Assembly: GCA_023129325.1 (NCBI GenBank)
Contig: JAGMCI010000029.1
Location: 1 to 39,936, forward strand
Length of the DNA stretch: 39,936 nt
Direction: 5' to 3'
Origin: Caldifarciminota bacterium
GTDB lineage: Bacteria; Hydrothermota; UBA3073; JACQXS01; JAGMCI01
Numbering within the stretch: position 1 is the stretch's first letter; the number at the start of each line of letters is the position of its first letter. Positions 13,861-22,333 of the stretch are shown piece by piece. The translations under genes were made by a program, and so were the position numbers. The notes under the pieces were generated by a model. That model worked only from the letters and a program-made list of their open reading frames with translations. It had not been told where the DNA came from and did not search any database.

Positions 13861-14909
13861 ATAAACATTTAATAAAAACTTTTCTTATTTTGGCAATCTT
13901 AATTTTGGGCTTTTCTTCAGCCTTTGCACAAGTTGAGAATTATGAAAGTTATTTGGAAGAAATGCTTCAACAACGAAAAGCAAAAAGTAAGAAGTTATCA
14001 GGATGGATAGAAAAGCGAAGCTCAGAGTACAGTGCTCCCACAGAGATGGGTGGAGGTAATAAAGGAGAAGACTTTGTACGAATAGAAATAATAAGTATAT
14101 ATGATTATAAACAAGGAAACGAACATACTTTTTATGATGGCTGGTATACTATTGAAGGAACCGCACATGGCATTAGTTGCATCGTTCCCGTTGAGGAGTG
14201 TAAAACGAAAGAATGGAGACATGAATGTCCCAAAATAACAGCAAAATGCGAAGGACGCTGGGACGAAGACGGAGGATTAGATATTGACTTTGACTTTCCA
14301 GATATAGTAAACGTAGAATACCCTTTTCTTCACGGTCTACTATCCGTGGATGCAACATCAGTTAAGTGTGAGGATTCTAAAGTAATTAAAATAAATTGGA
14401 AAAAAGACGCATCAGAAGGGCCTGGTCATGAATCTAAGATTAATATTACTGGTGAACTTTACAGGATTGGAACAAAAAAGGATACTCTTGGGAAGACTGT
14501 TAAAGTAAATGAACCAATAAAAACTGACAAATATACCCAAAGGGATATTGTTGTTCCAAGTGTAGGCGAGGTTTTTGTTAATACAAATTCAGAATGCGTG
14601 TTTGAAACAGAAGCTTCAATTGAACAGGCTATGGGCGAATTATTCAATAGAGTTAAGCAAGGGGTTGATTACAGGGCTCGTTCACCTGTAGCAGCATGGT
14701 CTGTTCGGGGTACTCAATTTATAACAAAGGTAAAAAAAGATGGGACTACCACATTAACGGTGCTTGATGGTGTAGTAGAGTTTTTAGATATAAATAAGAA
14801 GAAAACGGTAATTGTAAAAAAGAATCAGAAATCAGTTGTTGAGCTTGGAGAATTGCCTTCCGAGCCAGTTTCCATTGACCCTACCTATATTCCCAGATGG
14901 TGGGAATAG
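13857..14909 (+). CDS. Exported FecR-domain protein
   Basis: 350 aa. A signal peptide ends AFAQ (residue about 25). The central part is unrecognised and beta-rich (EEDGGLDIDFDF-like acidic stretch, two Cys pairs at VPVEECKTKEWRHECPK). The C-terminal 100 residues match FecR: SPVAAWSVRGTQFITKV, then TTTLTVLDGVVEFLD and VVKKNQKSVVEL. FecR domains sit in the periplasm, in iron-siderophore signalling or as stand-alone surface modules; there is no FecI sigma factor or TonB receptor nearby, so a structural role is as likely. ATGA overlap with the barrel gene suggests a joint operon and perhaps a surface complex. Confidence 0.8.
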   Translation: MNKHLIKTFLILAILILGFSSAFAQVENYESYLEEMLQQRKAKSKKLSGWIEKRSSEYSAPTEMGGGNKGEDFVRIEIISIYDYKQGNEHTFYDGWYTIEGTAHGISCIVPVEECKTKEWRHECPKITAKCEGRWDEDGGLDIDFDFPDIVNVEYPFLHGLLSVDATSVKCEDSKVIKINWKKDASEGPGHESKINITGELYRIGTKKDTLGKTVKVNEPIKTDKYTQRDIVVPSVGEVFVNTNSECVFETEASIEQAMGELFNRVKQGVDYRARSPVAAWSVRGTQFITKVKKDGTTTLTVLDGVVEFLDINKKKTVIVKKNQKSVVELGELPSEPVSIDPTYIPRWWE

Positions 14910-14918
14910 CAAAGCCGT

Positions 14919-15087
14919 AGCCACAGATTACACAGAACTTCCTAAAAAGAGATGGATAAGGGTGAGTTATGAGTAGTGTGTCGAGTTGTGAGTTGATAGG
15001 ATGGGGGAAAATCTCACAACTCATTCACATAACCCGACTCACAACCCACAACTCATTCCAAGTCCCTTTCTGTGAAGTTCTGTGGCT
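14919..15087. repeat. Large nested palindrome
   Basis: Outer arms AGCCACAGATTACACAGAAC and GTGAAGTTCTGTGGCT. Nested inside are TGAGTTATGAGTAGTGTG / TCGAGTTGTGAGTT on the left and CTCACAACCCACAACTCATT on the right. No gene in the 14910-15144 gap. Confidence 0.75.
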
Positions 15088-15144
15088 GTTTTTCTCTGTG
15101 TCCATGTGCGGTTATTCGTGAAATTCGTGGTTATAAATTCTGTG

Positions 15145-15579
15145 TTATTCTGTGGCTTGAGACCGCATTTCGCGTTCAAGGTCTCTCTTTTTTATGACTT
15201 CGCGTTTTTCGTATTTCCTTTTTCCAGAACAAAGGGCAATTTGAAGCTTTACTTTACCCCTTTTATTAAAATATAGAGAAAGAGGAATAAGGGTAAATCC
15301 CCTTTCAGTAACTTTACCAGTTAAGCGGTGTATTTCACTCCGATTAAGCAATAATTTTCTTCTGCGTTTTGGGTTAAGTTTCTCTCTTGCCTTTTCGTAA
15401 GCCGAGATATGCATATTTTCAAGGAAAATTTCGTTTTCAAGAATTCTACAAAAGCTATCAGAAAGTGATACTTCTCCTTCCCGTATAGATTTAACTTCCT
15501 GGCCTTTAAGCACAATTCCTGCCTCATATTGCTCAAGGATATTATATTCATACCTTGCTTTCCTGTTCTCAACCCTCAT
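15145..15579 (-). CDS. smpB: SsrA-binding protein SmpB
   Basis: 144 aa. The family features are all present: NRKARYEYNILEQYEAGIVL, then GQEVKSIREGEVSLSDSFC and the C-terminal basic tail KRKYEKREVIKKRDLEREM. SmpB binds tmRNA and delivers it to stalled ribosomes (trans-translation). The tmRNA gene itself was not found in the window. No clear Shine-Dalgarno upstream of the ATG. Repeats flank the gene on both sides. Confidence 0.96.
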   Translation of the reverse strand: MRVENRKARYEYNILEQYEAGIVLKGQEVKSIREGEVSLSDSFCRILENEIFLENMHISAYEKAREKLNPKRRRKLLLNRSEIHRLTGKVTERGFTLIPLSLYFNKRGKVKLQIALCSGKRKYEKREVIKKRDLEREMRSQATE

Positions 15580-15594
15580 AACAAAAATAAAAAA

Positions 15595-15730
15595 TTATCA
15601 CGAAGCCACGAAAGGGCGAAATCACGAAAAATTTTCACCACAAAGGGCACAAAGAAAATAAAAAGTATCTTTCAATCTTTGGTTTTTTCTCTGTGGTTCT
15701 TTATATCCTTCCTTCGTGTTTTCGTGATAA
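15595..15730. repeat. Nested palindromes (TTATCACGAA and CACAAAG families)
   Basis: Left arms TTATCACGAAGCCACGAAAG and TTCACCACAAAGGGCACAAA; right arms TTTCTCTGTGGTTC and TTCGTGTTTTCGTGATAA. A TCTGTGTCTATCTGCGTTTA half-repeat follows to 15780. No gene. Confidence 0.75.
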
Positions 15731-15787
15731 ATTATTAGAGTTCTATTTAATCTGTGTCTATCTGCGTTTATCTGCGGTTACATTTAT

Positions 15788-17155
15788 TTATTCTTCGTCT
15801 CCAAAGATTTCTGCTTGAAATTTGTAAACTTTAGCATCTTTCCATGCATCAGATTGAAGCCCAGCTTTCCAGCAAGTTTGTTCAAGAAATTCTTCCCTTC
15901 CCCATCCCTGTTCTGTGGCTACTTGAGGTAATAATAGGCCAGAAGATTCGCCCTTTTTTATATAAAGCCCATCACTCCCTATCTCAATTTCATCTATAGA
16001 TTTTACAAGCTGAAGGGGCGAAAGGATTGATATTTCAAGTTTAAGTTCAGGAATCTCTTCTACTTCTACTGGTGGAAATCTTGGGTCATGTAAAGCAGCT
16101 TCAACAGCCATCTCAGAAACTGCTTGATAAAGTGGTTTTACAGGTAAAATATAACCAATACATCCACGAAGCTCATTTTTTTTCTTAATGGTTACAAAAC
16201 AGCCTCTTTTTTCCATTAGTATTTGAGATTCTGGGGGCTTTGTTTTTTGTGGTTTTCCTATTACAGAGTTTGTTATTGAATTTCTGGCAATCTCAAGAAG
16301 GTCATTCCTATCCTCTTTTGAAAGGGAAACTCTGCCTGGATTTGTAAGGATGAAGCTTGCATATCCAACTATATAGCCGCTTTTCATTCCTGTAACATCT
16401 CCAGAATTTGTGGAATGTGCAAGGGTAGCTTTCTTAGTTCCGAATTTCTGTGCCGCAAGCATACAAGTTGTAATACAACCACCACCACAAGCGGACTGAT
16501 GTTCATTAAAAGCTCTATGAAAACCCTTTATGTCATAATTAGATATTAAAGAAATTGACTCTTTTAAACTGCGGTCACATTCATTATAATCAGAGCCGTG
16601 ATAAAAATCAGATGAAGCAAGTATAAGTATATTTTTATCTTTTATTGATTTAAATATAGCATCAGCAAGAATTTCACACATTTCAAAAGACTGGTCCATC
16701 ATACAGATAGGGACGATTTTGAAATTCTTAAGCACGGTTTGAAGAAATGGTATTTCAACTTCTAATGAGTGTTCTGGGATATGAGGTTCTATCATATCAT
16801 TGATATATTTATTTTGTGAAATAATCTCTTTTGCAAGAGAACTATTTATCTCCACATTTCCAAGCGGTGTCTTGAAAAAGCCTTCAGGATAAATAGCTAT
16901 ACCTTTAAATGGGACTTGATGAGAAGGACCAATAATTATAATTGTATCATACTCTTTGTCGGCAATTTGTTTAAAAGCATAAGCGGCTGTCTGTCCTGAG
17001 TATTCATATCCTGCGTGAGGAACAATGATTCCGCGTATCTTGCCTTCAATCTTGGTTTCTGGAACATTCTTGAGAAATCCTTTTATCATATTAGTAATAG
17101 ATTTCGGGTCTCCGGGATAAAATTGCCCAGCAACCGCTGGTTCCCTAACTTTCAT
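15788..17155 (-). CDS. AmmeMemoRadiSam B-A fusion (Memo + AMMECR1), cytoplasmic
   Basis: 455 aa. Residues 1-270 are a Memo domain: REPAVAGQFYPGD, VPHAGYEYSGQTAAYAF (His), GPSHQVPFKGIAIY (His) and SSDFYHGSDY, ending with CGGGCITTCML. Residues about 280-455 are an AMMECR1 domain with the hallmark ELRGCIGYI and HDPRFPPV. The two are separate genes in many prokaryotes and are linked to a radical-SAM partner in the AmmeMemoRadiSam system, but no such partner is in this window. The chemistry is unknown; Memo is related to LigB-type dioxygenases. No signal peptide. Shine-Dalgarno AGGAGGAG. A paralogue lies directly upstream. Confidence 0.9.
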   Translation of the reverse strand: MKVREPAVAGQFYPGDPKSITNMIKGFLKNVPETKIEGKIRGIIVPHAGYEYSGQTAAYAFKQIADKEYDTIIIIGPSHQVPFKGIAIYPEGFFKTPLGNVEINSSLAKEIISQNKYINDMIEPHIPEHSLEVEIPFLQTVLKNFKIVPICMMDQSFEMCEILADAIFKSIKDKNILILASSDFYHGSDYNECDRSLKESISLISNYDIKGFHRAFNEHQSACGGGCITTCMLAAQKFGTKKATLAHSTNSGDVTGMKSGYIVGYASFILTNPGRVSLSKEDRNDLLEIARNSITNSVIGKPQKTKPPESQILMEKRGCFVTIKKKNELRGCIGYILPVKPLYQAVSEMAVEAALHDPRFPPVEVEEIPELKLEISILSPLQLVKSIDEIEIGSDGLYIKKGESSGLLLPQVATEQGWGREEFLEQTCWKAGLQSDAWKDAKVYKFQAEIFGDEE

Positions 17156-17184
17156 CTCCTCCTCCTGGTATAATATCCATTATA

Positions 17185-17480
17185 CCTGATTACACAGATT
17201 AACAAATCTGGTATATACTTGCTAACCTCTTGCCCTTCGTATATTACAGAAAATGCTTTTTAAACAGGGATTTTAAGAGATTGAAAGAGTTTTCTCATCT
17301 CTTAACTTCTCTTTCAATCCCTGTTAATTTTATTTTCTGTTTGGGCAACCGCAAGGGTTGCCCCTACCTTTGTAGGGGCAGGGCTTGTCCCTGCCCTCAC
17401 TCTTCTGTCTCTATAGCAACAAGCTATTATTCGTTCTGCAAGAGGGTCTCTATGTTTCATAATCTGTGTAATCAGTTTTT
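17185..17480. repeat. Three nested or adjacent palindromes
   Basis: The outer pair is TGATTACACAGATT (17188) and AATCTGTGTAATCAG (about 17460). Inside are AACAGGGATTTTAAGAGATT with its partner CTTTCAATCCCTGTT (17263-17326), and an element at 17342-17396: GGGCAACC-GCAA-GGGTTGCCC, then CTAC...GTAG, then GGGCAGGG-CTTG-TCCCTGCCC. No gene in the 17156-17520 gap. Immediately before the gene at 17155 a TATAAT box is visible on the minus strand (17179-17184), but without a good -35. Confidence 0.8.
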
Positions 17481-17520
17481 GTAATCTGAGTAATCAGACA
17501 TCCTAATCTTTATAGGATGT

Positions 17521-18993
17521 CTATTCGCTAAATACTTGTGTTCTATAGACATAAAACTTTGCTCCTTCTTTCCAGGCATCCTGTGGCAAGCCTGCTTTTT
17601 GACAAAGATGAGCAAGTGTTTCTTCTTTTGACCAGCCGACTTCAAGAGGGACTTCTGGAAGATATGTTGCGCCTCTGCCATCTTTTATCATAATAATGCC
17701 ATGAACTCCAACCTTAAACTCGCTTATATCTATTTCATGAACTTCACATAAATAAACTGAAAGCTTTATCTTGATATTTTTAAGTTCATTAAGAGAAACA
17801 GGTAAGAACCTGGAATCCTGAAATGCAGATGCAAATGCCATTTTAGGAACTAATTTATAAAGTGGAGTATCAGCTTTATGATGTCCTATACAACCACGAA
17901 GTTGCCCATTTTTAGTCAAAGTAACAAAGACTCCTCTTTTTTCATTAAGCACAGTCCCTTTCGGCTTAAATTCAGGGACTTTGCGGGATTTGGCATAACT
18001 TTCAATAGATAGTCTGGCAATTTTTAAAAGCTCCTTTTGAACAGATTCTCCAAGAGGTTCAAATTCAGTCTTTTCCATTTTTCCCTCCTTACAAAAGGCA
18101 ACAGCCCCATACCCAACAACCCTGTCTTTATCGCCTATAGATATATCTCCAGAGTTTGCATAATGTAAGGTCTTTACCTTATTTGCTCCTAAGGCTTTAA
18201 CAATTTCCATAGCTATGATTACAGGGAATTTGCCACATAATGTGCAATTTAAATTTGGAATACCTTGAGAGAGTTGTTGGTTGCTTACACGAATGACTTC
18301 TTTTGGGTCAAGAGATTCAATTGAAGTTAGTGTGCGTCTATCAACTTCACAAGCATTTTCATAATTTGGGTAATGGGACATATCTGATGATGCAACAATT
18401 AATACATCTTCTCGACCCTTAATATGCTTTATGATAGCAGATGCAAGTTGATTACAAATATCAGGCGTCACCTGCCCAACAACAATAGGGACTATTTTAA
18501 AGTCTTTAAGCACCTGCTGTAAAAATGGCAGTTCTGCTTCAAGTGAATGCTCCTTGAGATGAGCTTTTTCTATAAAGGAAAAATTTTTATTCTCATTTAT
18601 TATTTTTTTTGCTAACTTCTCGTTAATTGGTATATCTCCTAATGGAGTGTGATAGTGACCTTTTGAATAAATTGAGGCTCCTTTAAAGAAGGCACGATGG
18701 GTAGGTCCCAGTAAAATGATGTCCTTATAATGATGTCCTGTGAGTTGCTTAAATGCATAAGCTGCTGTTTGTCCTGAATAAACATAACCTGCATGAGGGG
18801 CTATGATTCCATAAATCTTGCCTTCAATTTTAGGTTCCTTTACATTGCTGAAAAATCCTTGAATCATATTCTGCAATTCTACCTTATCAGCTGGATACCA
18901 GGTCCCGGCAACAGCAGGTTCTCTAATATTATTAGAACTACAACCTGCTAATAAAATAAATCCAGAAATTAATAAAGTAACCATAAATTGCAT
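17521..18993 (-). CDS. AmmeMemoRadiSam B-A fusion, lipoprotein form
   Basis: 490 aa. It has the same two-domain order as its downstream neighbour, plus an N-terminal signal peptide with lipobox LLAGC (Cys at about 18), so it is predicted to be a lipoprotein outside the cytoplasmic membrane. Memo motifs: REPAVAGTWYPAD, APHAGYVYSGQTAAYAF, GPTHRAFFKGASIY, SSDMSHYPNY, LNCTLCGKFPV. AMMECR1 motifs: QLRGCIGHH and QDSRFLPV. A promoter lies 17-44 bases upstream. A tandem pair, one inside and one outside the membrane, is unusual. Confidence 0.9.
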   Translation of the reverse strand: MQFMVTLLISGFILLAGCSSNNIREPAVAGTWYPADKVELQNMIQGFFSNVKEPKIEGKIYGIIAPHAGYVYSGQTAAYAFKQLTGHHYKDIILLGPTHRAFFKGASIYSKGHYHTPLGDIPINEKLAKKIINENKNFSFIEKAHLKEHSLEAELPFLQQVLKDFKIVPIVVGQVTPDICNQLASAIIKHIKGREDVLIVASSDMSHYPNYENACEVDRRTLTSIESLDPKEVIRVSNQQLSQGIPNLNCTLCGKFPVIIAMEIVKALGANKVKTLHYANSGDISIGDKDRVVGYGAVAFCKEGKMEKTEFEPLGESVQKELLKIARLSIESYAKSRKVPEFKPKGTVLNEKRGVFVTLTKNGQLRGCIGHHKADTPLYKLVPKMAFASAFQDSRFLPVSLNELKNIKIKLSVYLCEVHEIDISEFKVGVHGIIMIKDGRGATYLPEVPLEVGWSKEETLAHLCQKAGLPQDAWKEGAKFYVYRTQVFSE

Positions 18994-19009
18994 TTTACTC
19001 TATTTTAAA

Positions 19010-19037
19010 AGCATAGTTAAACTATTTAAAAAGTCAA
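19010..19037 (-). promoter_or_regulatory. Promoter of the lipoprotein Memo/AMMECR1 gene
   Basis: On the minus strand TTCTTGACT gives the -35 TTGACT (19032-19037), followed by a 16-bp spacer and TATGCT (19010-19015). The predicted start site is about 10 bases before the ATG at 18993. Confidence 0.6.
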
Positions 19038-19041
19038 GAAA

Positions 19042-19215
19042 ATCTTTCTGATGACCTCAATTTTATTGAGGTCTAATGATTAGAATTTCTGACCCCGCAC
19101 AAATGTATTTTGTGCGGTGGTCAAGAAAAAAAACATTTTAACCACAGAGAACACAGAGGTAATAAGAGAAAGTTCGTGTAGTGTTCGTAAATGTTCGTGA
19201 TAAGTTCGTGTTAAA
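19042..19215. repeat. Hairpins and CACAGAG repeats upstream of the Memo promoter
   Basis: GACCTCAATT-TTATT-GAGGTC (about 19047-19065), then GACCCCGCACAAA-TG-TATTTTGTGCGGTGGTC (19091-19124, related to the CCCGCACATAA palindrome), then AACCACAGAGAACACAGAGG and TTCGTG-rich sequence to about 19215. The 18994-19265 gap contains no gene. Confidence 0.7.
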
Positions 19216-19265
19216 AATTTGTTTATGCTTCCATAGTATATTAATCAAAAGGCTTAAGAGCCATA

Positions 19266-20381
19266 TCATAGTATGGATTTAATATATTTAAGGTCATCAA
19301 GGCTTTGCCCCCAGGCATCTTTTCCTGACTTTATCTGATTGCCAACAATTAAGAGTCTTTGCTTAATTTTTGTTGCTCTTCCAAGTGTTCGATATTCAAC
19401 TTCTTCAAGACTTTCTGAAATGCCCCATAAATAAGGAAAAAGGCCGGTTGCTTTTAAAACATTGAAAAAATAATCCTCTGTTTGCTTCATATTGATTTGT
19501 ATCGCAAGTGAAGACCATTTTTTGGGAGGAGATATTCCAGGTGATAAAGAATATAAAATCCCAGTATCTACTTTTTGTGAATCAGTAAATGAATCAAGTA
19601 AATCAACTGCAATCAAACTGCTTCTATACAAAGAATGATTATCATCTTTCATCTTTTGAGTTGCGTGCGATTGCCAGCCAGCATAAAGTTGTAGTTTTGT
19701 TTTTTTATCTAAATAACTCATATCTGCTGGATGAGTATCATCTACAATAACTTTATACATAGACGGAATAAGTGTTTTAAATACAGGAAAATTATATCCT
19801 CTGAGAGATATGGAACTCGGAAAACTACCATATTTCATTATAGCTTTGTTTAAAGACCTATCAAATTCTTTCCTTATATTAAAATTTTTCTCAATTTCTT
19901 TTTCCTGCGGTAATCCGTCAGCCGACGGAGAACCTGGTGGATAAAAAAATCTTGTTTCCTTAATTGGCGATTTTGAACGTTTGTTATATTTTTTCCTATA
20001 CCAGCTTTTAAAATCTAACTCAACATAATTTAAACCAAAATCTTTAAATTCTCTAAATATAGTTCTTGCATTAGATGCAGTTTTATTGGTAACTACAAGT
20101 TTATATTCAATAGGTGACCAGCCTAAATCATTTTTAATTTCTCTTGCATACTCTAATTCTTTTCTCCCTGTTAGAAAACTGCCTGAACCAAATATTGCAC
20201 AAGAAAGAACTTCATTCTTTTTAAGTGTATAAAGAGGAATAAATTTAGTTTTTTTGCTTGTTTTATTCCACTCAAATTTTAACTTTTGCTGTAGTTCATA
20301 AGGAGAATAATTTCGCCATATCAATCTCGCAAGAGATTTTATAGCTTTTACCCTCTCATCACTTATTGCCTTAACTTTCAT
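19266..20381 (-). CDS. Divergent PurN-like formyltransferase
   Basis: 371 aa from the ATG at 20381 (a TTG at 20414 is an alternative). The layout follows glycinamide ribonucleotide formyltransferases: AIFGSGSFLTG near residue 62-72, then YKLVVTNKTASNARTIFREF, LNYVELDF, SISLRGYNFPVFKTLIPSMY, VDDTHPADM (usually N-I-H-P) and DTGILYSLSPG (usually D-G-G-P-I). The conserved His and Asp of the active site are present, but the catalytic Asn is Asp in DDTHP, and the protein is much longer than PurN (about 210 aa). A palindrome-encoded PPGSPSADG segment lies near residue 150-157. Neighbours purD and a GYD protein fit a role in or near purine synthesis. Substrate unproven. Confidence 0.6.
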   Translation of the reverse strand: MKVKAISDERVKAIKSLARLIWRNYSPYELQQKLKFEWNKTSKKTKFIPLYTLKKNEVLSCAIFGSGSFLTGRKELEYAREIKNDLGWSPIEYKLVVTNKTASNARTIFREFKDFGLNYVELDFKSWYRKKYNKRSKSPIKETRFFYPPGSPSADGLPQEKEIEKNFNIRKEFDRSLNKAIMKYGSFPSSISLRGYNFPVFKTLIPSMYKVIVDDTHPADMSYLDKKTKLQLYAGWQSHATQKMKDDNHSLYRSSLIAVDLLDSFTDSQKVDTGILYSLSPGISPPKKWSSLAIQINMKQTEDYFFNVLKATGLFPYLWGISESLEEVEYRTLGRATKIKQRLLIVGNQIKSGKDAWGQSLDDLKYIKSIL

Positions 20382-20481
20382 ACCCTGACTACTAACTATC
20401 CCATTCTTGTTCAAATCTCTGATTTGAATACAAAAATGAGGATCCCGATTTCATATCGGGACTTCTCACTTCCCACTTCTT

Positions 20482-20778
20482 TTATATTTCTTTTGTGAGT
20501 TCAACAAAGCGTTTGTAAGGAATGGCAGTCCAGCTCTCCGCCTTCACAGCACCCAATGATAAACTTATCATTGAAACTTTAGATGCTACTTCCTCATCTG
20601 GTGCTTCATAGATATCAAGAAAGTCATAGGGACCCAAAAGTGCATAATGGGAGATAAATTTTACCTCTGGACACTTTTCTTTAACAACTTTTCGCCACTT
20701 CTCACCAATTATTGCTCTTTCCTTCATTCGCTTTGATACTTCAGTAGAAAGCTTTGTCATTAAAATAAATGTCGCCAT
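20482..20778 (-). CDS. GYD-domain protein
   Basis: 98 aa. TFILMTKLSTE at the N-terminus, then FISHYALLGPYDFLDIYEAPD and KVSMISLSLGAVKAESWTAIP. The domain name comes from the G-x-Y-D core, here GPYDF. These are small ferredoxin-like (dimeric alpha/beta) proteins of unknown role. Shine-Dalgarno AAGGGGGGG precedes the ATG. It lies between the PurN-like gene and purD on the same strand, probably in the purD operon. Confidence 0.85.
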   Translation of the reverse strand: MATFILMTKLSTEVSKRMKERAIIGEKWRKVVKEKCPEVKFISHYALLGPYDFLDIYEAPDEEVASKVSMISLSLGAVKAESWTAIPYKRFVELTKEI

Positions 20779-20789
20779 AACCCCCCCCT

Positions 20790-21030
20790 TAGAATATCAA
20801 ATATTAAAAATTAAATATCAAAATTACATATCAAAAAGCAAAATTGTTTAAAGAAACCACAGATTGGCACAAGATTCTCACGAGAGGAGAATATAAAATC
20901 TGGTGCTAATCTCGTGAAATCTTGTGGTTGCAGATTTGTCATTTTGATTTTTGATCCGCCTAAGGCGGATTGATTTTTGCATTAACATTCTGTGTCTATT
21001 TGCGTTCATCTGTGGTTACACACTTTTTAA
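20790..21030. repeat. Nested palindromes including the 17-bp ATCCGCCTAAGGCGGAT
   Basis: AATATCAAATATTAAAAATT plus ATTACATATCAAAAAGCAAA matches the rmuC spacer family. AAACCACAGATTGGCACAAG pairs with CTTGTGGTTGCAGATTTG. A perfect dyad ATCCGCCT-A-AGGCGGAT sits at 20954-20970 and is also found inside yggU. CTGTGTCTATTTGCGTTCAT follows. No gene in 20779-21070. Confidence 0.85.
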
Positions 21031-21070
21031 AAATACTTACCTATTACCTTATCTTAATCATTTACAAAAA

Positions 21071-22333
21071 TCAAGTAAATTTATAATTTTTCTTAAGTCC
21101 CTTCTTGCCTATGTCTTTTCTGTGATACATACCATCAAATCGGATATGCTTTATTTCTTTATAAGTTGTTTCTATTGATTCCTCTAAAGAACGCCCAATC
21201 CCAGTTACTCCAAGAACCCTGCCACCATTAGTGAGAATTTTATCCCCTTCTTTTTTGGTCCCTGCATGGAAAACCAAAGCATTGCTTATTTCATTAAGTC
21301 CCATAATTTCTTTGCCTTTCTCATACTTAACAGGATATCCCCGAGATGATAAAATTACACAAGTTGCGTAATCAGATTTCCATTTCAATGAGATAGATTT
21401 TAAATTTTCTTCTATGGTTGCAAGTATTGGTTCCATTATATCAGTTTCAAGTAATGGTAAGACTGGTTGAGTTTCAGGGTCGCCAAATCTACAGTTAAAT
21501 TCAAGAACTTTTATGCCTTCACGAGTCCTAATAAGTCCTGCATACAATATGCCTTTATAAGTTATCCCTTCCTTTTTAAGCCCCCATACACAGGGCTCAA
21601 AGATTTGTTCAATTACATTTTCAATTTCCAATTTAGTTAAAATTGCCGGTGCGTATGCACCCATCCCACCCGTGTTCGGACCTTTTTCGCCATCAAGTAG
21701 CTTCTTGTGGTCCTGACATGGGAGTAGTGGAATAAAATCTTTTCCATCTGTAAAGGCAATTACAGAAACCTCTTCTCCTTCAAGGTATTCTTCTATAACT
21801 ATTTTATTTCCTGATTCACCAAATGCTCGCTCAATCATTATCTCATTTAATACAGATTTAGCCTCTTCTTTATCTTTAATAATAAATACTCCCTTGCCAG
21901 CCGCTAATCCTGAGACCTTTATGACAATAGCCTCTTTGGCATTCTCAATATAAGCACTCGCAGATTCATAAGATTTAAATACCTTAAACTCAGCACTCGG
22001 GATACCAACCTTTTTCATTAATTCTTTGGCAAATGATTTATCAGATTCTATTGTTGCACCTTCTTTTGTAGGACCAAATGCTTTTCCTTTTGGGAGTTCG
22101 TTTATAATTCCATCAGCAAGTGGAACTTCGGGACCCACTACCACAAGGTCTACATTTTTTGCAAATTTAATGAGCCCGCCAATATCTTCAGCTGAAATTG
22201 GTAAGCATTCAGCAATCTCAGCTATTCCTCCATTCCCGGGAGCCGCATAAATTTTATCAACAAGAGGTGACTTTGCTATTTTCCAAATAAGTGTGTGTTC
22301 TCTACCGCCACCCCCTACAACAAGAACTTTCAT
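21071..22333 (-). CDS. purD: Phosphoribosylamine-glycine ligase
   Basis: 420 aa, full length. It catalyses step 2 of purine synthesis: phosphoribosylamine + glycine + ATP to GAR. An N-terminal MKVLVVGGGGREHTLIWKI, then VVGPEVPLADGI, the ATP-grasp segments VIKVSGLAAGKGVF and KIVIEEYLEGEEVSV, PCQDHKKLLDGEKGPNTGGM, and ILYAGLIRTREGIKVLEFNC with RFGDPETQ are all present. Its ATG overlaps the stop of the upstream nucleotidyltransferase by 4 bases (ATGA), with GGGGGGAAAT as ribosome-binding site. Downstream are a GYD gene and a PurN-like gene. Confidence 0.97.
   Translation of the reverse strand: MKVLVVGGGGREHTLIWKIAKSPLVDKIYAAPGNGGIAEIAECLPISAEDIGGLIKFAKNVDLVVVGPEVPLADGIINELPKGKAFGPTKEGATIESDKSFAKELMKKVGIPSAEFKVFKSYESASAYIENAKEAIVIKVSGLAAGKGVFIIKDKEEAKSVLNEIMIERAFGESGNKIVIEEYLEGEEVSVIAFTDGKDFIPLLPCQDHKKLLDGEKGPNTGGMGAYAPAILTKLEIENVIEQIFEPCVWGLKKEGITYKGILYAGLIRTREGIKVLEFNCRFGDPETQPVLPLLETDIMEPILATIEENLKSISLKWKSDYATCVILSSRGYPVKYEKGKEIMGLNEISNALVFHAGTKKEGDKILTNGGRVLGVTGIGRSLEESIETTYKEIKHIRFDGMYHRKDIGKKGLKKNYKFT

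Noticed and set aside
15145-15800. tmRNA gene next to smpB
   Set aside because: No alanine-tRNA-like ends or tag-coding sequence were seen in the neighbouring gaps.
17230-17484. Open frame of 84 codons in the Memo gap
   Set aside because: The frame runs through two palindromes (AACAGGGATT and GGGCAACC), and no start signals are present.
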